Source: Corythucha ciliata (Eukaryota; Arthropoda; Insecta; Hemiptera; Tingidae). From it: a stretch of 64,000 nucleotides of DNA. Positions 34,501-44,828 of the stretch are shown one piece after another. Below the pieces are notes generated by a model. That model ran no database searches. It was given only the letters and a program-made list of their open reading frames with translations, and had not been told where the DNA came from. The DNA lies in NCBI GenBank assembly GCA_038030265.1, contig CM075941.1, forward strand, positions 44,082,164-44,146,163. The letters run 5' to 3'. Made by a program: the position numbers and the translations under genes. Each line of letters starts with the position of its first letter. Within the stretch, counting starts at the first letter, position 1.

Positions 34501-35830
34501 AATATTCGTGGTTATACTATAGCTGCATAAAAAGCGCTGATTCATGGTCTCGCGATGCAACTTCCAGACTAAAATTAATTTTAAAAATCGCTTATTCGCG
34601 GTACATGGAGGCCATTCTACGAATAAATTGTGGAAATCAACGCAAAAGTGTTGTATTTGGGCAAACCCCGCCGTTAAAGTTGAGAAAACACGCTATAACA
34701 TTGACAAATAAAAGACGCTTTCAGGTTAAAATTGGACAAAAAATGGCAAATTCTCAACTGAAATGGCGTAAAATCGCCCATTCGCGTATGAAAAAGGGAA
34801 TAGGATGCTGAATGGCCGCAAAATTATCACAAAACGCTATTTCACAGCTGAAATTGGGAAAAATCGCTAATTTGCAATTTGCAGATGTAAAGTAGTGAAA
34901 AACGTTAACTCGCAGATACAAAATGAAGAAAATCACTAATTCGCGGCAAATATTGAAAAAATCACCAATTAGCGCTGGTAAAATTAAGAAAAACGTTAAT
35001 TTTCAATCCAAATTGGGCGAAAAGTGCTAATTCTCAGTTAAAAATGGAACAAATTGCTAATTTTTCAGCTTAAATTGAGTCAACTGCCAATTCTTGGCAA
35101 AAATTGACAAATCTCGGTGTGTAATAAACGGGTTGGAGACGCTACCACGCTGCTAAAATTTAGAAAAAGCGAAAATTCCCAGCTAAAATTGAGAAACCTC
35201 ACTAATTCACGAATTAAGTGTCGTGAAATTTATAATTTAAAAATGATGATTTTTTGACAGAAATGAATGGACATAGATTTAAATTTTTTAGTTTGAAAAA
35301 AAAATTACATTTATAATTTAAATTCGCACCTTCTGAAGGCATTTTTGTGGCTAAAATTCAGAAAAATGGCAAATTCATGCAAGGCTATAGTACAATGTTA
35401 AAAAATACGCTAATTCACGGCTAGGACTGAAAAGAACCAACAATCTATATCTATAAAAGTTATATAAAATTGCTAATGCGGTGGTAAAATGTGAAAAACC
35501 GCTAATTTGCAGGTAATATTTAGAAAATAAAATAATCAGCCTGGTCAAAATTTAAGAGAAAGGTTAATTTTAAGCCTAAAAATTGAGAAAATTGCTAATT
35601 CACTGCTGTAAATGGAAAAAATCGCCAATTTACAGCTAAAATTGCGCCAGACGCCAATTTGTGACTGAAATTGAGAAAATTCGCTAATTCACAGGTTTGA
35701 AACGCTACGACGCGTCGCCGCTACATGACCTAAGAAGCGCATTTGATTTATTGATATTTCAAACTATAAAATAGCCGAAAATTTAAGTTTTTTTTTTTCA
35801 ATTTTAGCCGTGAATTAGCCGATTTTAGTG
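34500..35830 (+). repeat. Family A ~30-bp minisatellite
   Basis: About 1.25 kb of forward units (CTAATTCGCGGCTAAAATT, GAGAAAA) and a short reverse piece at 35,795-35,830. 35,225-35,330 is more AT-rich and interrupts the periodicity. Confidence 0.8.
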
Positions 35831-35971
35831 CATTTCATTCTGAAAATGCACTATTGGTCTCGTCGTGATGGTGGCAAACATGGGTCATGTAATGTTTTTT
35901 TCATGTTTCAGAACCTCTAGAACACGAATTCAGTGGTCTCCGGAATTCATATATATATATATGGCCGTTTT

Positions 35972-36799
35972 CTTGTTAGCTCGATAACTCTCGTAGAAGT
36001 TAATTTAGCGGAACGCGCTTTGGCACAAAAATCAGTAGTCATAAGACCCCGGTCGGTATTGCATTTGGGCCAAATCGGTCAAAGTGGAGGGGGGGGGGGG
36101 AATTATGGCTTGAAATGGTCAAAAAATCACTACAAATATCCAGTTGATTCTAGAAGCATCATATTCGGTACGTATACTCCATAATAGACTAGCCTTTGAT
36201 TCCCATTTTAATTTTTTGAAAAAGTCAAGGTGGAGGGGGTGGTGCCCCCAGTGGAAGTAAGTCTGTGGTCTTGTTAGCCCGATAACGCTAGAAGAACTTA
36301 ATTTAGAGGAACGCGCTTTGGCAAAAAAATCAGTAGTCATAAGTCCCCGGTCGGTATTCCTATTGGGCCCAATCGGTCGTAGTGGAGGGGGGGGGGGGAA
36401 TAGGGCTTGAAATGGTCAAAAAATCACTACAAATCACCAGTTGAATCTAGAAGCGTCATATTCGGTACGTATACTCCATGATAGACTAGCCTTTGATTCC
36501 CATTTTAATTTTTTGAGAAAGTCAAGGTGAAGGGGGTGGTGTCCCCAGAGTGGAAGTATAAGTGTGTGGTCTGGCGCGCCTCGATGGTGTAATGGATACA
36601 ATGCTCGCTTCACAACCCAGCGGGCCTGGGTTCGAATCCAGCCATTGCCCATTACACTATAAGGCTGCGGCGAGCTGTGACACGGCACACCCGACAAACC
36701 GCGTAGTACGGGTGTGAAGTGCACAGTTGGATCTGGGTATGGCGTAGGAGCCCAAGTGAGGCTTAGGCGCCTGCCGGGTTCAAAGCCCGGCGCCCCCGA

Positions 36800-36843
<44 letters not shown>

Positions 36844-37100
36844 GTGTGGTCTTGTTAGCACGATAACTCTCGAAGAAATTAATTTATCGGAACGAGATTT
36901 GGCCCGGAAATTATTAGTCATACGACCTCGGTTGGTATTGCATTTGGGCCAAATCGGTCGTCTTGGAAGGGGGGGGGGGGTAATATGGCTTGAACTGGTA
37001 AAAAAATCACTACAAATCTCCAGTTCGTTCCAGAAGCATTACTTATATTCGGTACGATGATTTCATTTTGAAGTAGCCTTTGATTCCCATTAAGTTCAGC
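35972..37100 (+). repeat. ~300-bp tandem repeat, three copies, split by a SINE
   Basis: Marker CTTGTTAGC occurs at 35,972, 36,270 and 36,851. After subtracting the 280-bp SINE insertion the spacing is 298 and 301 bp. Each copy has a run of 11-14 G after AATCGGTCRKNKTGGA at the same place and ends in CCTTTGATTCCCATT. The third copy is shorter at its right end. Confidence 0.85.
36573..36840 (+). mobile_element. tRNA-derived SINE, possibly dimeric, with target duplication
   Basis: The head has a Pol III A box TGGTGTAATGG (36,585-36,595) and B box GGTTCGAATCC (36,629-36,639). A second tRNA-like T arm, CCGGGTTCAAAGCCCGG, lies near 36,773-36,790, followed by a 40-A tail (36,801-36,840). AGTGTGTGGTCT flanks it at 36,561-36,572 and 36,841-36,852. 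The anticodon loop of the head is too long (9 nt) for a working tRNA. The exact target duplication and clean A-tail show a recent insertion. Confidence 0.9.
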
Positions 37101-37249
37101 TTAAACAAACCCGGCATCAAACAGTACGAGGAAGGGTCAAACATTAACGAAACAAATCATGGTCTCAACATTATTACTTCTGGGACGGCTTAGGGTATCC
37201 GCGTACGAAATGAAACGCACTCTTTCCGACCGCCAGCTGCCGGAGCGAA

Positions 37250-38680
37250 ATTTTTTTTTCATTTGAATCCGCGAATGAACGTTTTTCTAGAATTTATCCG
37301 CATATTATCGGATTTTTTTTTACAATTTTAGCTGCTAATTAATTATCTATTCTTTTCAATTAAGTCCGCGAAATAGGATTGATCCAAGTTTAACCGGCAA
37401 GTAGCGCTTTTTGTCAATTTCATTAGCGAATTAGCTATTTTTCTCAATTGTTGCCGTGGATTAGTGTATATGTCCCAATTTTAGCAGCTAATTAGCCATT
37501 CTTCTCAATTTCAGTCGTGAATTAGCATTTTTCGAAAATTATCTGTGAATTAGTGGCTTTTCACTTTTTTATCCGCGAATGGGCGATTTTTTCAACTTCC
37601 CCCCGAATTAGCTTTTTTTTTCCTACGTTAAAAGGAAGGAGGTTCAGAAATTATGGCTCGATACCCACTCGCAAGCGGGTTTTCTTGCCTTTTAGTGCTT
37701 GCAGAAAAGCAAAAACTAGGGCGTTATTCTCTAACAAAAAAGCAATATGTTTTTCCATCAATGTGCCTATTCCATTCATTTTCTTCAAACAAATGAATGA
37801 TATAGACACATTGCTATGAAAAACATAATATTGGTTTTTTGTTAGAGAATAGGCCCCCTGGCGGGTCACGTCTCCATTTTGCCAACGGAAAATTAGCGTT
37901 TTTTCTTCATTTCAGGCATAAAGTGGATTTTTTCTCAATTTCGGTGTGAATTTCTCAGTTTCTCAGTCCCGAAGTTGCCACCAGAAGCCACGGTTTTGTG
38001 TGTTTCTAAATTTTAGCCGTGAGTCATCAGCGTTATCTGCCTAATTTTAGTCGTGAATTAGCGTTTTTTTCAATAATATCGGCGAAAAAAATCGCTAATT
38101 AGAAGTTAAAATTAAGAAAAAGTGTTTAATTCATGAAATTGAAAAAAATCACTCATTTAGCGGTTAAAATATAAGGAAAAACACGAATTCACTGCAAAAA
38201 AAATGCAGACAAATCGCTAATTCACGGCTACAATGGTGAAAAATCGCTGGTAATAAAATGGAAATGCTGAAAAATTCGTGGCTAATTCACCGATAAAATT
38301 TAGATGAAGCGCTGAAATTCAGAGAAAAAGCTAATTCGCCGTTTAAATGGAAAAAACGTTAAGTTCGCTTATTCTGAAGGTAACTTTGTGCCATAAAGTG
38401 AATAGGATAGCTAATCCACGGCCAAATTTAGAAAAGCAAAGACGAAAATTGCGGGGAAAAACTCTAACCCGTGTCTGAAATCTAGAGAAATCTATAATTT
38501 TAGCGGCTAAGATGAGAAAAACGCTAATGAGCGGTTAAATCTAAGATAAATGGCTAAATGGGGGTTAATATGAGAAAATTTGCTAATTCACAGAAAATTT
38601 CCGGAGGCAACTTTCGTGGACAATTAGAAAAAAACGCTACTAACTCGCGGCAAAAATTGAGACAAATCGCAAATTCTCAT
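37250..38680. repeat. Family A minisatellite, head-to-head inverted arms
   Basis: 37,260-37,640 and 37,880-38,070 carry reverse units (TTTTCTCAATTTCAGTCGTG) and 38,085-38,680 forward units (CGCTAATTCACGGCTACAAT). The orientation switches near 38,080. A fold-back MITE (37,719-37,858) interrupts the reverse arm. Confidence 0.8.
37719..37858. mobile_element. Fold-back MITE inside satellite
   Basis: Arms GGGCGTTATTCTCTAACAAA and TTTGTTAGAGAATAGGCCCC pair, then AAAGCAATATGTTTTTC with GAAAAACATAATATTGG. The outer end resembles the GGGGCCTATTC family. Confidence 0.75.
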
Positions 38681-38689
38681 ACAAAAACT

Positions 38690-39160
38690 CCTCTTCCACT
38701 CGAACTAACTCAGCCGTCGCAAATTCTAATTTCAGGAACACGTCTCCAAAGCGTCCTTTTTAAAATACGTTAATACAGTTTTCATTTCATACTGATAAAT
38801 CTTCAAAAATTGACCTATTTTCCTAAGAAATGGTATTGTTTTTTTTCAATGCAAAACCGTAAGTTATGAACGGGGAAGAAAGGGTGGGTTGAGCACCGGG
38901 GGTGGGGACCATAGTGCAGTTGCACCTCCGTTTCCGCTCCGCTTCGGTACTCGCAGGGCTGATGAGTCCAGTAGCCAGTACCGAGTAGCTCAGGTAGCTG
39001 AACGTTCGAGGTCGAAACGGAGACTAGACCGTCGGTCTGGTTGGTCTAACCCACACAACTTTCTCATTCGTTAATACTGTTGAGGTTTAAATGATGTATT
39101 GCATGTAAAAAGATGAAACACGTCACCAGAATCATCCCAATCTTACAATAGGCACAAGTC
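38690..39160. other. Unassigned; contains hammerhead-like words
   Basis: No gene. CTGATGAGTCC at about 38,959 and GTCGAAACGGAG at about 39,012 resemble hammerhead ribozyme core strands (see findings). A 61-codon ORF across this stretch has no visible homology. Confidence 0.3.
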
Positions 39161-39167
39161 GAAACTT

Positions 39168-39313
39168 ATAGCGTTCTCCATTTGCACAAAATTCTGCATT
39201 TGGGCAGTTCATTTCCACCCGTCTTCACTGAATTAAATCATATGTTATTGAAGAAGACGGGTGGAAATGAATAGCTCCGTTGCAGAATTTTGTGCAAATG
39301 GGGAACGCTATTA
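39168..39313. mobile_element. Fold-back MITE, ATAGCGTTTTCCATTTG family, full copy
   Basis: Arms ATAGCGTTCTCCATTTGCAC and GTGCAAATGGGGAACGCTAT with matching inner stems CATTTCCACCCGTCTTC / GAAGACGGGTGGAAATG. Best reference copy of this family in the window. Confidence 0.85.
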
Positions 39314-39420
39314 CGCTTTTGTAGTGAAAAAACAAAATTTTTTAGAAACAATGGCCAATCTGATGGGAGCAATCTGATGGGGGGAGGGGAGGGAGAAAGA
39401 TTTCAGAGTTTATGGAGATA

Positions 39421-39669
39421 GGGCGTGTTCCTGAATTCATCGATGGATTATGTTACAGATCTAAGGCCTTCCGCATATTGAGCCCACGCGTGGGTAACCC
39501 GAACTCAAAAAACAGTTAAAAGACTGTTTCAACTGTTTTTTGAGCTTTGCGACACACGCGTGAGCTCAATTTGCGGCGGGCCTAACACATGATAAATGTG
39601 AGGGTTAGATCAAACACTATGGAAACCTAATCAATCAATGAGTCCATCGATGAATTTAGGAACACGCCC
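39421..39669. mobile_element. Fold-back MITE, GGGCGTGTTCCT ends
   Basis: Ends GGGCGTGTTCCTGAATTCAT and ATGAATTTAGGAACACGCCC continue into CGATGG/CCATCG. An inner hairpin around AAAAAACAGTTAAAAGACTG and ACGCGTG words is also present. I found no clear target duplication, so superfamily is open. Confidence 0.75.
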
Positions 39670-39982
39670 AAAGCATACGTTGAACTTTTGATCATGAACA
39701 CCCCTAGAGCTTTATTTCTTCAAAATCAAAGTTTTAACTAGGGCCAAACTAATAGGTCAACAATAGTAACATTGTACGGGGAACCTGCAAATTTTTCAAA
39801 ATTGGTCTTTCGAGAAGAGCTCTTCTGCGCTACTATTGCTATTAGTAAACGCTAGACCAATCCAAATTATCTAAAAAACTATTAAGTTTCGGGCAACGGT
39901 ATATTTCGTCTATTTGATTGAATGCAAGTCTACTTTTACCTATGTTATTTTTCCAGTCTTTATTAAAAGCAATGGGGGGGGG
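39670..39982. other. No recognised feature
   Basis: AT-rich spacer between two fold-backs, ending in a G-run. Nothing else seen. Confidence 0.3.
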
Positions 39983-40689
39983 GGGTACTCCAAGGTGATT
40001 AAACTTTCTATAGGTGCCGCAGATCTTCGGCTATTACTGTCCTTCACATACGTCACGAGCAGTCCCGACCGCCTTTGCGCTGGGCCCAGTACATTATTAA
40101 TTGTTATTGGGTTGTGATTTTTGATATCTTTCCTACGATCGTTCGTGAAAAAGGGTTTTAAGTAGATGTTCAGCGTGCGGAATACCTACTTTACGCATGC
40201 TGTGCGGTAAAGAGTAAAGATGGGTGAGGGGAAGTGGAAAAGTCAGGTGGAATTCAAATTATTTATGAAAATGACCGTATTCAGCTGCTCATCTTGGTGG
40301 AAGGGTTGAGGAAGCGAAGCAATGCTTGCTCTCACGGGCTGCTTTTGTTTCTTCTGTTTGATTTCCCTCAAATGAAGTTTTTCGGCAGATGGGAGATTCT
40401 ACAGAACAAGTTAAATTAAATAATTAAATGACTTTAAAAGTCTCCGTACGATCGTAGGAGAAATATCGTACGATACTGAGGCGTAAAATCGCCTCGTTCG
40501 TAAAAGGCTCCTTTACGCCTATGTATCTTATAAACTTCAATTTCAAAATTAACTTGTTCTGTTGCTTTAGGGTGAGAATCGGGAATTCGGGAGTAAAGGA
40601 ATGCTGGTGACTTCAGTCCTCACCCCTCCCACCTGATGGGCAGGGGGCAATCTGCGGCACCTACAGAAGAGTTCACCTTGGGGGTACTC
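39983..40689. mobile_element. hAT-like MITE, second copy
   Basis: The element 39,991-40,680 starts CAAGGTGATTAAACTTTCTA and ends with GTTCACCTTG, with inner words GGTGCCGCAGATC / CTGCGGCACC. It is flanked by GGGTACTC on both sides, with one extra G at right in a G-run. It is longer than the copy at 3,661 (690 against 421 bp including an insertion), and the middle differs. Confidence 0.7.
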
Positions 40690-41059
40690 AAATAAAAATC
40701 AGTATTTCGATAAAGCAGCATACATTATAGACCGAGAGCTGGCGACAGTCCCATTCAACCGAAAGAACATAGTCACGAAAGGTATGCAAAATAATGGCAT
40801 TTGGCCCCCTATATACGAGTCCGGAAGTCTGCCGTGCTGTATCTGGGGCCTAAGGATTTTAGAGATAATCAAAGTCCTTAATTTGGGACATGAATTTAAC
40901 CAGAAGAACATAGTCCTGAAACTAGTCTCATTTGAAAGGTTTTATGGAGCTGATTACGAATATGAAAGTGTGCCGCCGTCTGCCTGGGGCATTTGCCCTC
41001 AGTGACTCGCCAAACTCACGAAATTCAGTAAACTTTAATTACCCGGAAGAACATAGTCC

Positions 41060-41310
41060 TAAAATTAATAAATTAATTAGACTGATATTATCCGGACGAC
41101 GATGGAAGGGCATAGCCCAACACGATTCGAGTTTCGAGAAAAAATGGCTCCCCGGCGGGATTTGAACCCGCAACCTCTGGATTACCAGTCCAGCACGCTG
41201 CCAACACGAATCGTGTTGGGCTATGCCCTTCCATCGTCGTCCGGATAATATCAGTCTAATTAATTTATTAATTAAAATACCGGCGACAGATTTATTCAAT
41301 ATATCCATCT
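41060..41310. mobile_element. Rearranged tRNA-SINE copy forming a large hairpin
   Basis: A truncated tRNA-like head on the minus strand (41,150-41,204) lacks its 5' acceptor and part of the D arm. About 70 bp on each side (41,060-41,129 and 41,205-41,275) are inverted copies of the SINE body, containing CCATCGTCGTCCGG and TTGGGCTATGCCC. The structure looks like two SINE copies joined head to head. Confidence 0.7.
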
Positions 41311-41438
41311 AACAACATCTAGATAAGATAAAATTCGGCGTGGTTTACCGATCAGGAGAAGCGCCTAGAGTTTCGAGAAACAATGGACCTGGGTGGGGTT
41401 CGGCTTAGCTTATCCCTCGGAGTACGACTCCCATAGGC

Positions 41439-41513
41439 GTCTCCGTGGCGCAAATGGCAGCGTGCTGGAGTGGTAATCCAGAGGTTGCGGGTTCAAATCC
41501 CGCCGGGGAGCCA
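41439..41513 (+). tRNA. tRNA-like gene with GGT anticodon (SINE head or tRNA-Thr-like)
   Basis: A 72-nt cloverleaf can be drawn. The acceptor has six of seven pairs (G1-G72 fails), the D stem is GCGC/GCGT, the anticodon arm is CTGGA GTGGTAA TCCAG, and the T arm is GCGGG TTCAAAT CCCGC. A and B boxes are good and TTTTTT follows. The anticodon would be GGT (Thr ACC), which is abnormal in eukaryotes, where AGT is used. The body resembles eukaryotic tRNA-Trp. A SINE head is more likely than a working tRNA. Confidence 0.5.
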
Positions 41514-41640
41514 TTTTTTCTCGAAACTCGAATCGTGTTGGGCTATGCCCTTCCATCGTCGTCCGGGATAATATCAGTCTAATTAATTTATTAATTAAAA
41601 TACCGGCGACAGATTTATTCAATATATCCATCTAACAACA
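41439..41640 (+). mobile_element. tRNA-SINE copy (complete head)
   Basis: A tRNA-like head, then a T6 run, CTCGAAACTCG, the body words TTGGGCTATGCCC and CCATCGTCGTCCGG, and an AT-rich tail TTAATTTATTAATT. The same body appears at 41,060-41,310 and, diverged, at 43,345-43,400. Confidence 0.75.
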
Positions 41641-42070
41641 AATAGTCCTAAAACTGGTCTTATTCGAAAGGATCTATGGAGATTATTACAAATATAATCG
41701 TCTGCCGGTGTATGCCTGGGGCATTCGCCCTCGGTGGCCAGTCAAACTCCTTAAATCAGGGATATTAATTAACCGGAAAAACTAAGTCCGAAATATTGTC
41801 TTATGCGACAGGTTTCATGTGGCTGAATACGAAAATGATGTCTGCCGGTGTCAGCCTGGGGCACTTGCCCTCAGTGACCCATCAAACTGCACAGAAGGAA
41901 AATGATTAACCGGAAGAAAATAGTCGTAATGCTAGTCTCATTCGAAAGGTTTTATGAAGCTGATTACAAAAATGATCGTCCGCCACCGTCTGCCTAGGCA
42001 TTTGCCCTCTGTGGCTCGCCAAACTCTCAAATCTTGGTAAATTTTAATTAACTGGAAGAACATAGTCCGG

Positions 42071-42450
42071 TACTCCGTGTGATTTGTTGTTGCCGTTTGA
42101 CAACAAACTACAGCAAAGGTTTTTCTACAATGAGGAAGTTCATGTATCAAAAATGTTGGTCAGTGACACTTTTTTACTGTGAACTACGGCTAAATAATCC
42201 AACGGTGAAGAGGAGGCCTCGATATTGTACCTTTGGCATCACCGAATCAAGAAAACAATACGGTTATGCGGGTGCGCAGTACACCAGTACAGAAACTTTC
42301 ACTGTCGGCTATTTGTTGGAGCAAGAAAACTCGAAAAGACCGATTCGAAAATGTTTTCGACCATTTTGCTGAACCCGTGCCGTTCTCTGAGCACTAAAAC
42401 GAAACGGTGAGCTGGCGAGTACGAATAAAGAAATGATAAGCGCTCGTGGG
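42071..42450. other. Unassigned stretch
   Basis: An open frame on the plus strand (42,079-42,372) has mixed composition but no recognised domain. It directly precedes the THAP remnant and could be part of the same dead element. Confidence 0.3.
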
Positions 42451-42740
42451 ATGTCTCTCAAGGGTGAATCCAGAAAAAACTGCTGTGTCTTTGGTTGCTC
42501 TTCCCGTCGTATCCGAGACACCACATTGTCATTTCATTGTTTCCCAAAAATTGAGGGTTCAACGGTGTCAGCTATTAGCCCAGTGTTGGGAGAAAGTCGA
42601 CCGCCGAAAGGCTTGGGAGCTTGCTTGACGTTTTATTATAAATGTATCAGAAACCATGTTCTTCTGTTCTCGTCACTTTAGGCCAACTGACTACTTTTTC
42701 CCCATTATGTTACGGACGTTGACCACGAAAAAACACTAAA
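42451..42740 (+). pseudogene. THAP zinc-finger domain, broken
   Basis: From ATG at 42,451 the frame gives NCCVFGCSS and TLSFHCFPK, the first half of a THAP domain (C-x-C...FHxFP). About 35 bp later another frame has RRKAWELA, a stop, then FFCSRHFRPTDYF, the closing CxxH and HFxPxDY motif. The C2CH ligands are thus present but a frameshift and a stop break the ORF. THAP domains occur in host DNA-binding proteins and in P-element transposases; which one this was cannot be told. Confidence 0.7.
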
Positions 42741-43640
42741 AAAAACACAAAACATGTTATCATTTAACATATGTAGGGAGTACCGGTTTCATTATCACAC
42801 GACACTAGCGCCACTAGTGATAGTTACAATCGCCAATAGCTAAAGAACGCACGTTATTATGCTGCTTATTATTGGGATTTGCTTCTTTGCCAGTCCGGTG
42901 ACTTGGGGACTCATCAGATACTCTTGCTATTGCCTAATAGCATCTGATTGTGAGTGTATAGCACGAAGTGCAACGAACACCGACCAAATGTAGTTTTATC
43001 CATTTCTACCTCAGAAATTTGACAATTTTTTGTTCTCAGCTGAGAGTTGAGGTTCGAGTCTACGGTTAACTTGGGGTTAGCGAAAAAAACTCGTTTCACT
43101 TCTTCGAGTAGTCTTGGCCTGCGGGTTAGCAAGAGCTCAAAACCTTTCTTAACCTCGAGTCACTCTTAACTTTGAGAGTTAAGTAGCCCGCACTTTAACT
43201 CCAACTTGGTGAAATCCGCCATAAGACGGATGGAATGAAAAGTGTCAGATGGGGCCAAAGCGTTATCCATGCGGATACCAAATCTCCTGTTCACATGCAT
43301 GAATCTTGAAAAACCTCATTTTTCGATGTTTAAGTTTATTGGGGGCCCTTCCATCGTCGTCCTGAAGATATCACTTTCATTTAATTTATTTAATTGTGAA
43401 ATTGTGTTTTTGAGAACAGTCAGACCCACGAAATTTCACTCATCATAAAACCTGATAAAACCAATAGACTGGGAACCTCATATCACTTTTAGAAAAAACT
43501 TGTTGGATTTTTTTCAACCTTGTGAAATTTATTTCGGACGCGCTCCAGACCCACCAAACTTGGTTGTAAAAAGGAATAATTCAAATTTCATTTTGTTTAC
43601 GCCTTCTTTATCCCACATGAGAGAAAAAAAAAAAAAAAAA
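42741..43640. other. No recognised gene; SINE body fragment
   Basis: CCTTCCATCGTCGTCC plus a TTTAATTTATTTAATT tail at 43,345-43,400 is a diverged piece of the 41 kb SINE. 43,000-43,200 has many short GAG/GTT words that may form weak hairpins. The end is presumed 3' flank of the protease homologue, with an A-run at 43,625-43,640. Confidence 0.4.
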
Positions 43641-44828
43641 TCAAGACGTTGAATTCTCCTGAGTGGTTTGGATTTCACCCGATGTGGACTCTGAAATAGT
43701 TGTGATTCTTTCTGGCCTTTCTTCCTTTTTCATCGTCTTGTTCGTGGCGCTCATTGCGCGTGGGACACCCGTGCTTTTCCGGATTGGAAACTTGGGCGTC
43801 TGGTGATGTAATCCAACTATTTTACCCTTTTTCTGTTTAGACCACTCCGGCACTCTCGGACTAGGACGACGTAGCCCCCCGTGGCTAGGTTCAACAGTCG
43901 GACTCTCGGCCGACGGCTCAATCATTTTGTCGTACCCAATTACCTTCGCTTCAAAATTGAGGAATAGAGTGAATGTCGTCGGTTTTTCATCTCGGCCGTA
44001 CTGATGGAAAGCCGACGACACTAGGCCGTATACATCGTTATCACATTGAAGTGGCCCTCCGGTGTACCCTCTCATCACAGGCACATCACTTCCAACGCGC
44101 TTCGAACCGCAGAACATTACATTTTGATCGAAAGATCGTTGTGGGCTTAAACCAATTTTTTTAACGTCCTTGTCGCATATTGAAGCTGGTAGCAACGTCA
44201 CATTAGCTATGGTCAAACTTTCGAACGTGTAATCAATGTTTTCTTGGCCCGGTATAGAAGAGTGACAAGGGCACGGCCATCCCACTACTCTACACTGGGT
44301 ATACCCATCCGATAGCTGGCGTAACCGTTGTTGGTATTCATCATTGTTCGGCGACACGACAGTCATTTTTTTAACCGTAGTGCTGAATTTAAATGGCTCA
44401 CTGACTTCAACAAAACCGATATCATTAAACATCAGTCGATCCGAAGACAGACATTTTGGATGAACAGAAAATGACGAAACATTTCTAATTTGTCCACGCT
44501 TGAAATTGGTAGAGCCAACAGTCACTGTAGACCCTTCCGCTTTGCGTACGATGAGCACTGTTTCAGGCTTTTCAATCGTTGGAAATTGCAGTGAGCAACA
44601 CCGGCAAGTTGTTATAACCCTGTTTCCGGAAAATATTGCACCGGTGCAGTGTCCTGCCGGAATATTCTTTGTACCATTATCGGTTTCCACTGACGCAAGA
44701 GGTAATTTGATGTAGGCAGTGAATGGAAATTCGCCGTCTGAAGCAAACCACGAGGGAATATGCAAGTGTTCGAATTGAGCGACCACAACGGGCACGTATA
44801 GAAACGTTTGGATTATTTTAAAAATCAT
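43641..44828 (-). CDS. Secreted trypsin-fold serine protease homologue (inactive)
   Basis: A single open frame of 395 aa from ATG at 44,828; an upstream in-frame ATG at 44,864 would add 12 residues. The chosen start begins a signal peptide (MIFKIIQTFLYVPVVVA). The S1 fold follows: DGEFPFTAYIKLP, HCTGAIFSGNRVITT, NDIGFVEVSEPF, and RGYTGGPLQCD near the C-end. The TAAHC box with catalytic His is TTCRC, GDSGG is GYTGG, and only the Asp region (NDIGFV) is kept. The usual IVGG activation site is absent. So catalysis is not expected; such homologues act as cofactors or binders in arthropods. A basic, Ser/Thr-rich tail of about 90 residues is unusual. No intron is visible. Confidence 0.8.
   Translation of the reverse strand: MIFKIIQTFLYVPVVVAQFEHLHIPSWFASDGEFPFTAYIKLPLASVETDNGTKNIPAGHCTGAIFSGNRVITTCRCCSLQFPTIEKPETVLIVRKAEGSTVTVGSTNFKRGQIRNVSSFSVHPKCLSSDRLMFNDIGFVEVSEPFKFSTTVKKMTVVSPNNDEYQQRLRQLSDGYTQCRVVGWPCPCHSSIPGQENIDYTFESLTIANVTLLPASICDKDVKKIGLSPQRSFDQNVMFCGSKRVGSDVPVMRGYTGGPLQCDNDVYGLVSSAFHQYGRDEKPTTFTLFLNFEAKVIGYDKMIEPSAESPTVEPSHGGLRRPSPRVPEWSKQKKGKIVGLHHQTPKFPIRKSTGVPRAMSATNKTMKKEERPERITTISESTSGEIQTTQENSTS

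Larger units (their letters stand above)
40750..42070 (+). repeat. ~141-bp satellite, about seven monomers, split by SINE sequence
   Basis: The marker GAAGAACATAGTCC (with variants) recurs at 40,765, 40,906, 41,049, 41,636, 41,776, 41,915 and 42,056. Steps are about 139-143 bp except across the SINE insertion at about 41,060-41,635. Each monomer also has TCTGCC...TGGGGCATTTGCCCTC. Confidence 0.8.

Noticed and set aside
40750..42070. CRISPR-like spaced repeats
   Set aside because: Monomers are contiguous ~141-bp satellite units in a eukaryotic genome, not short repeats with unique spacers.
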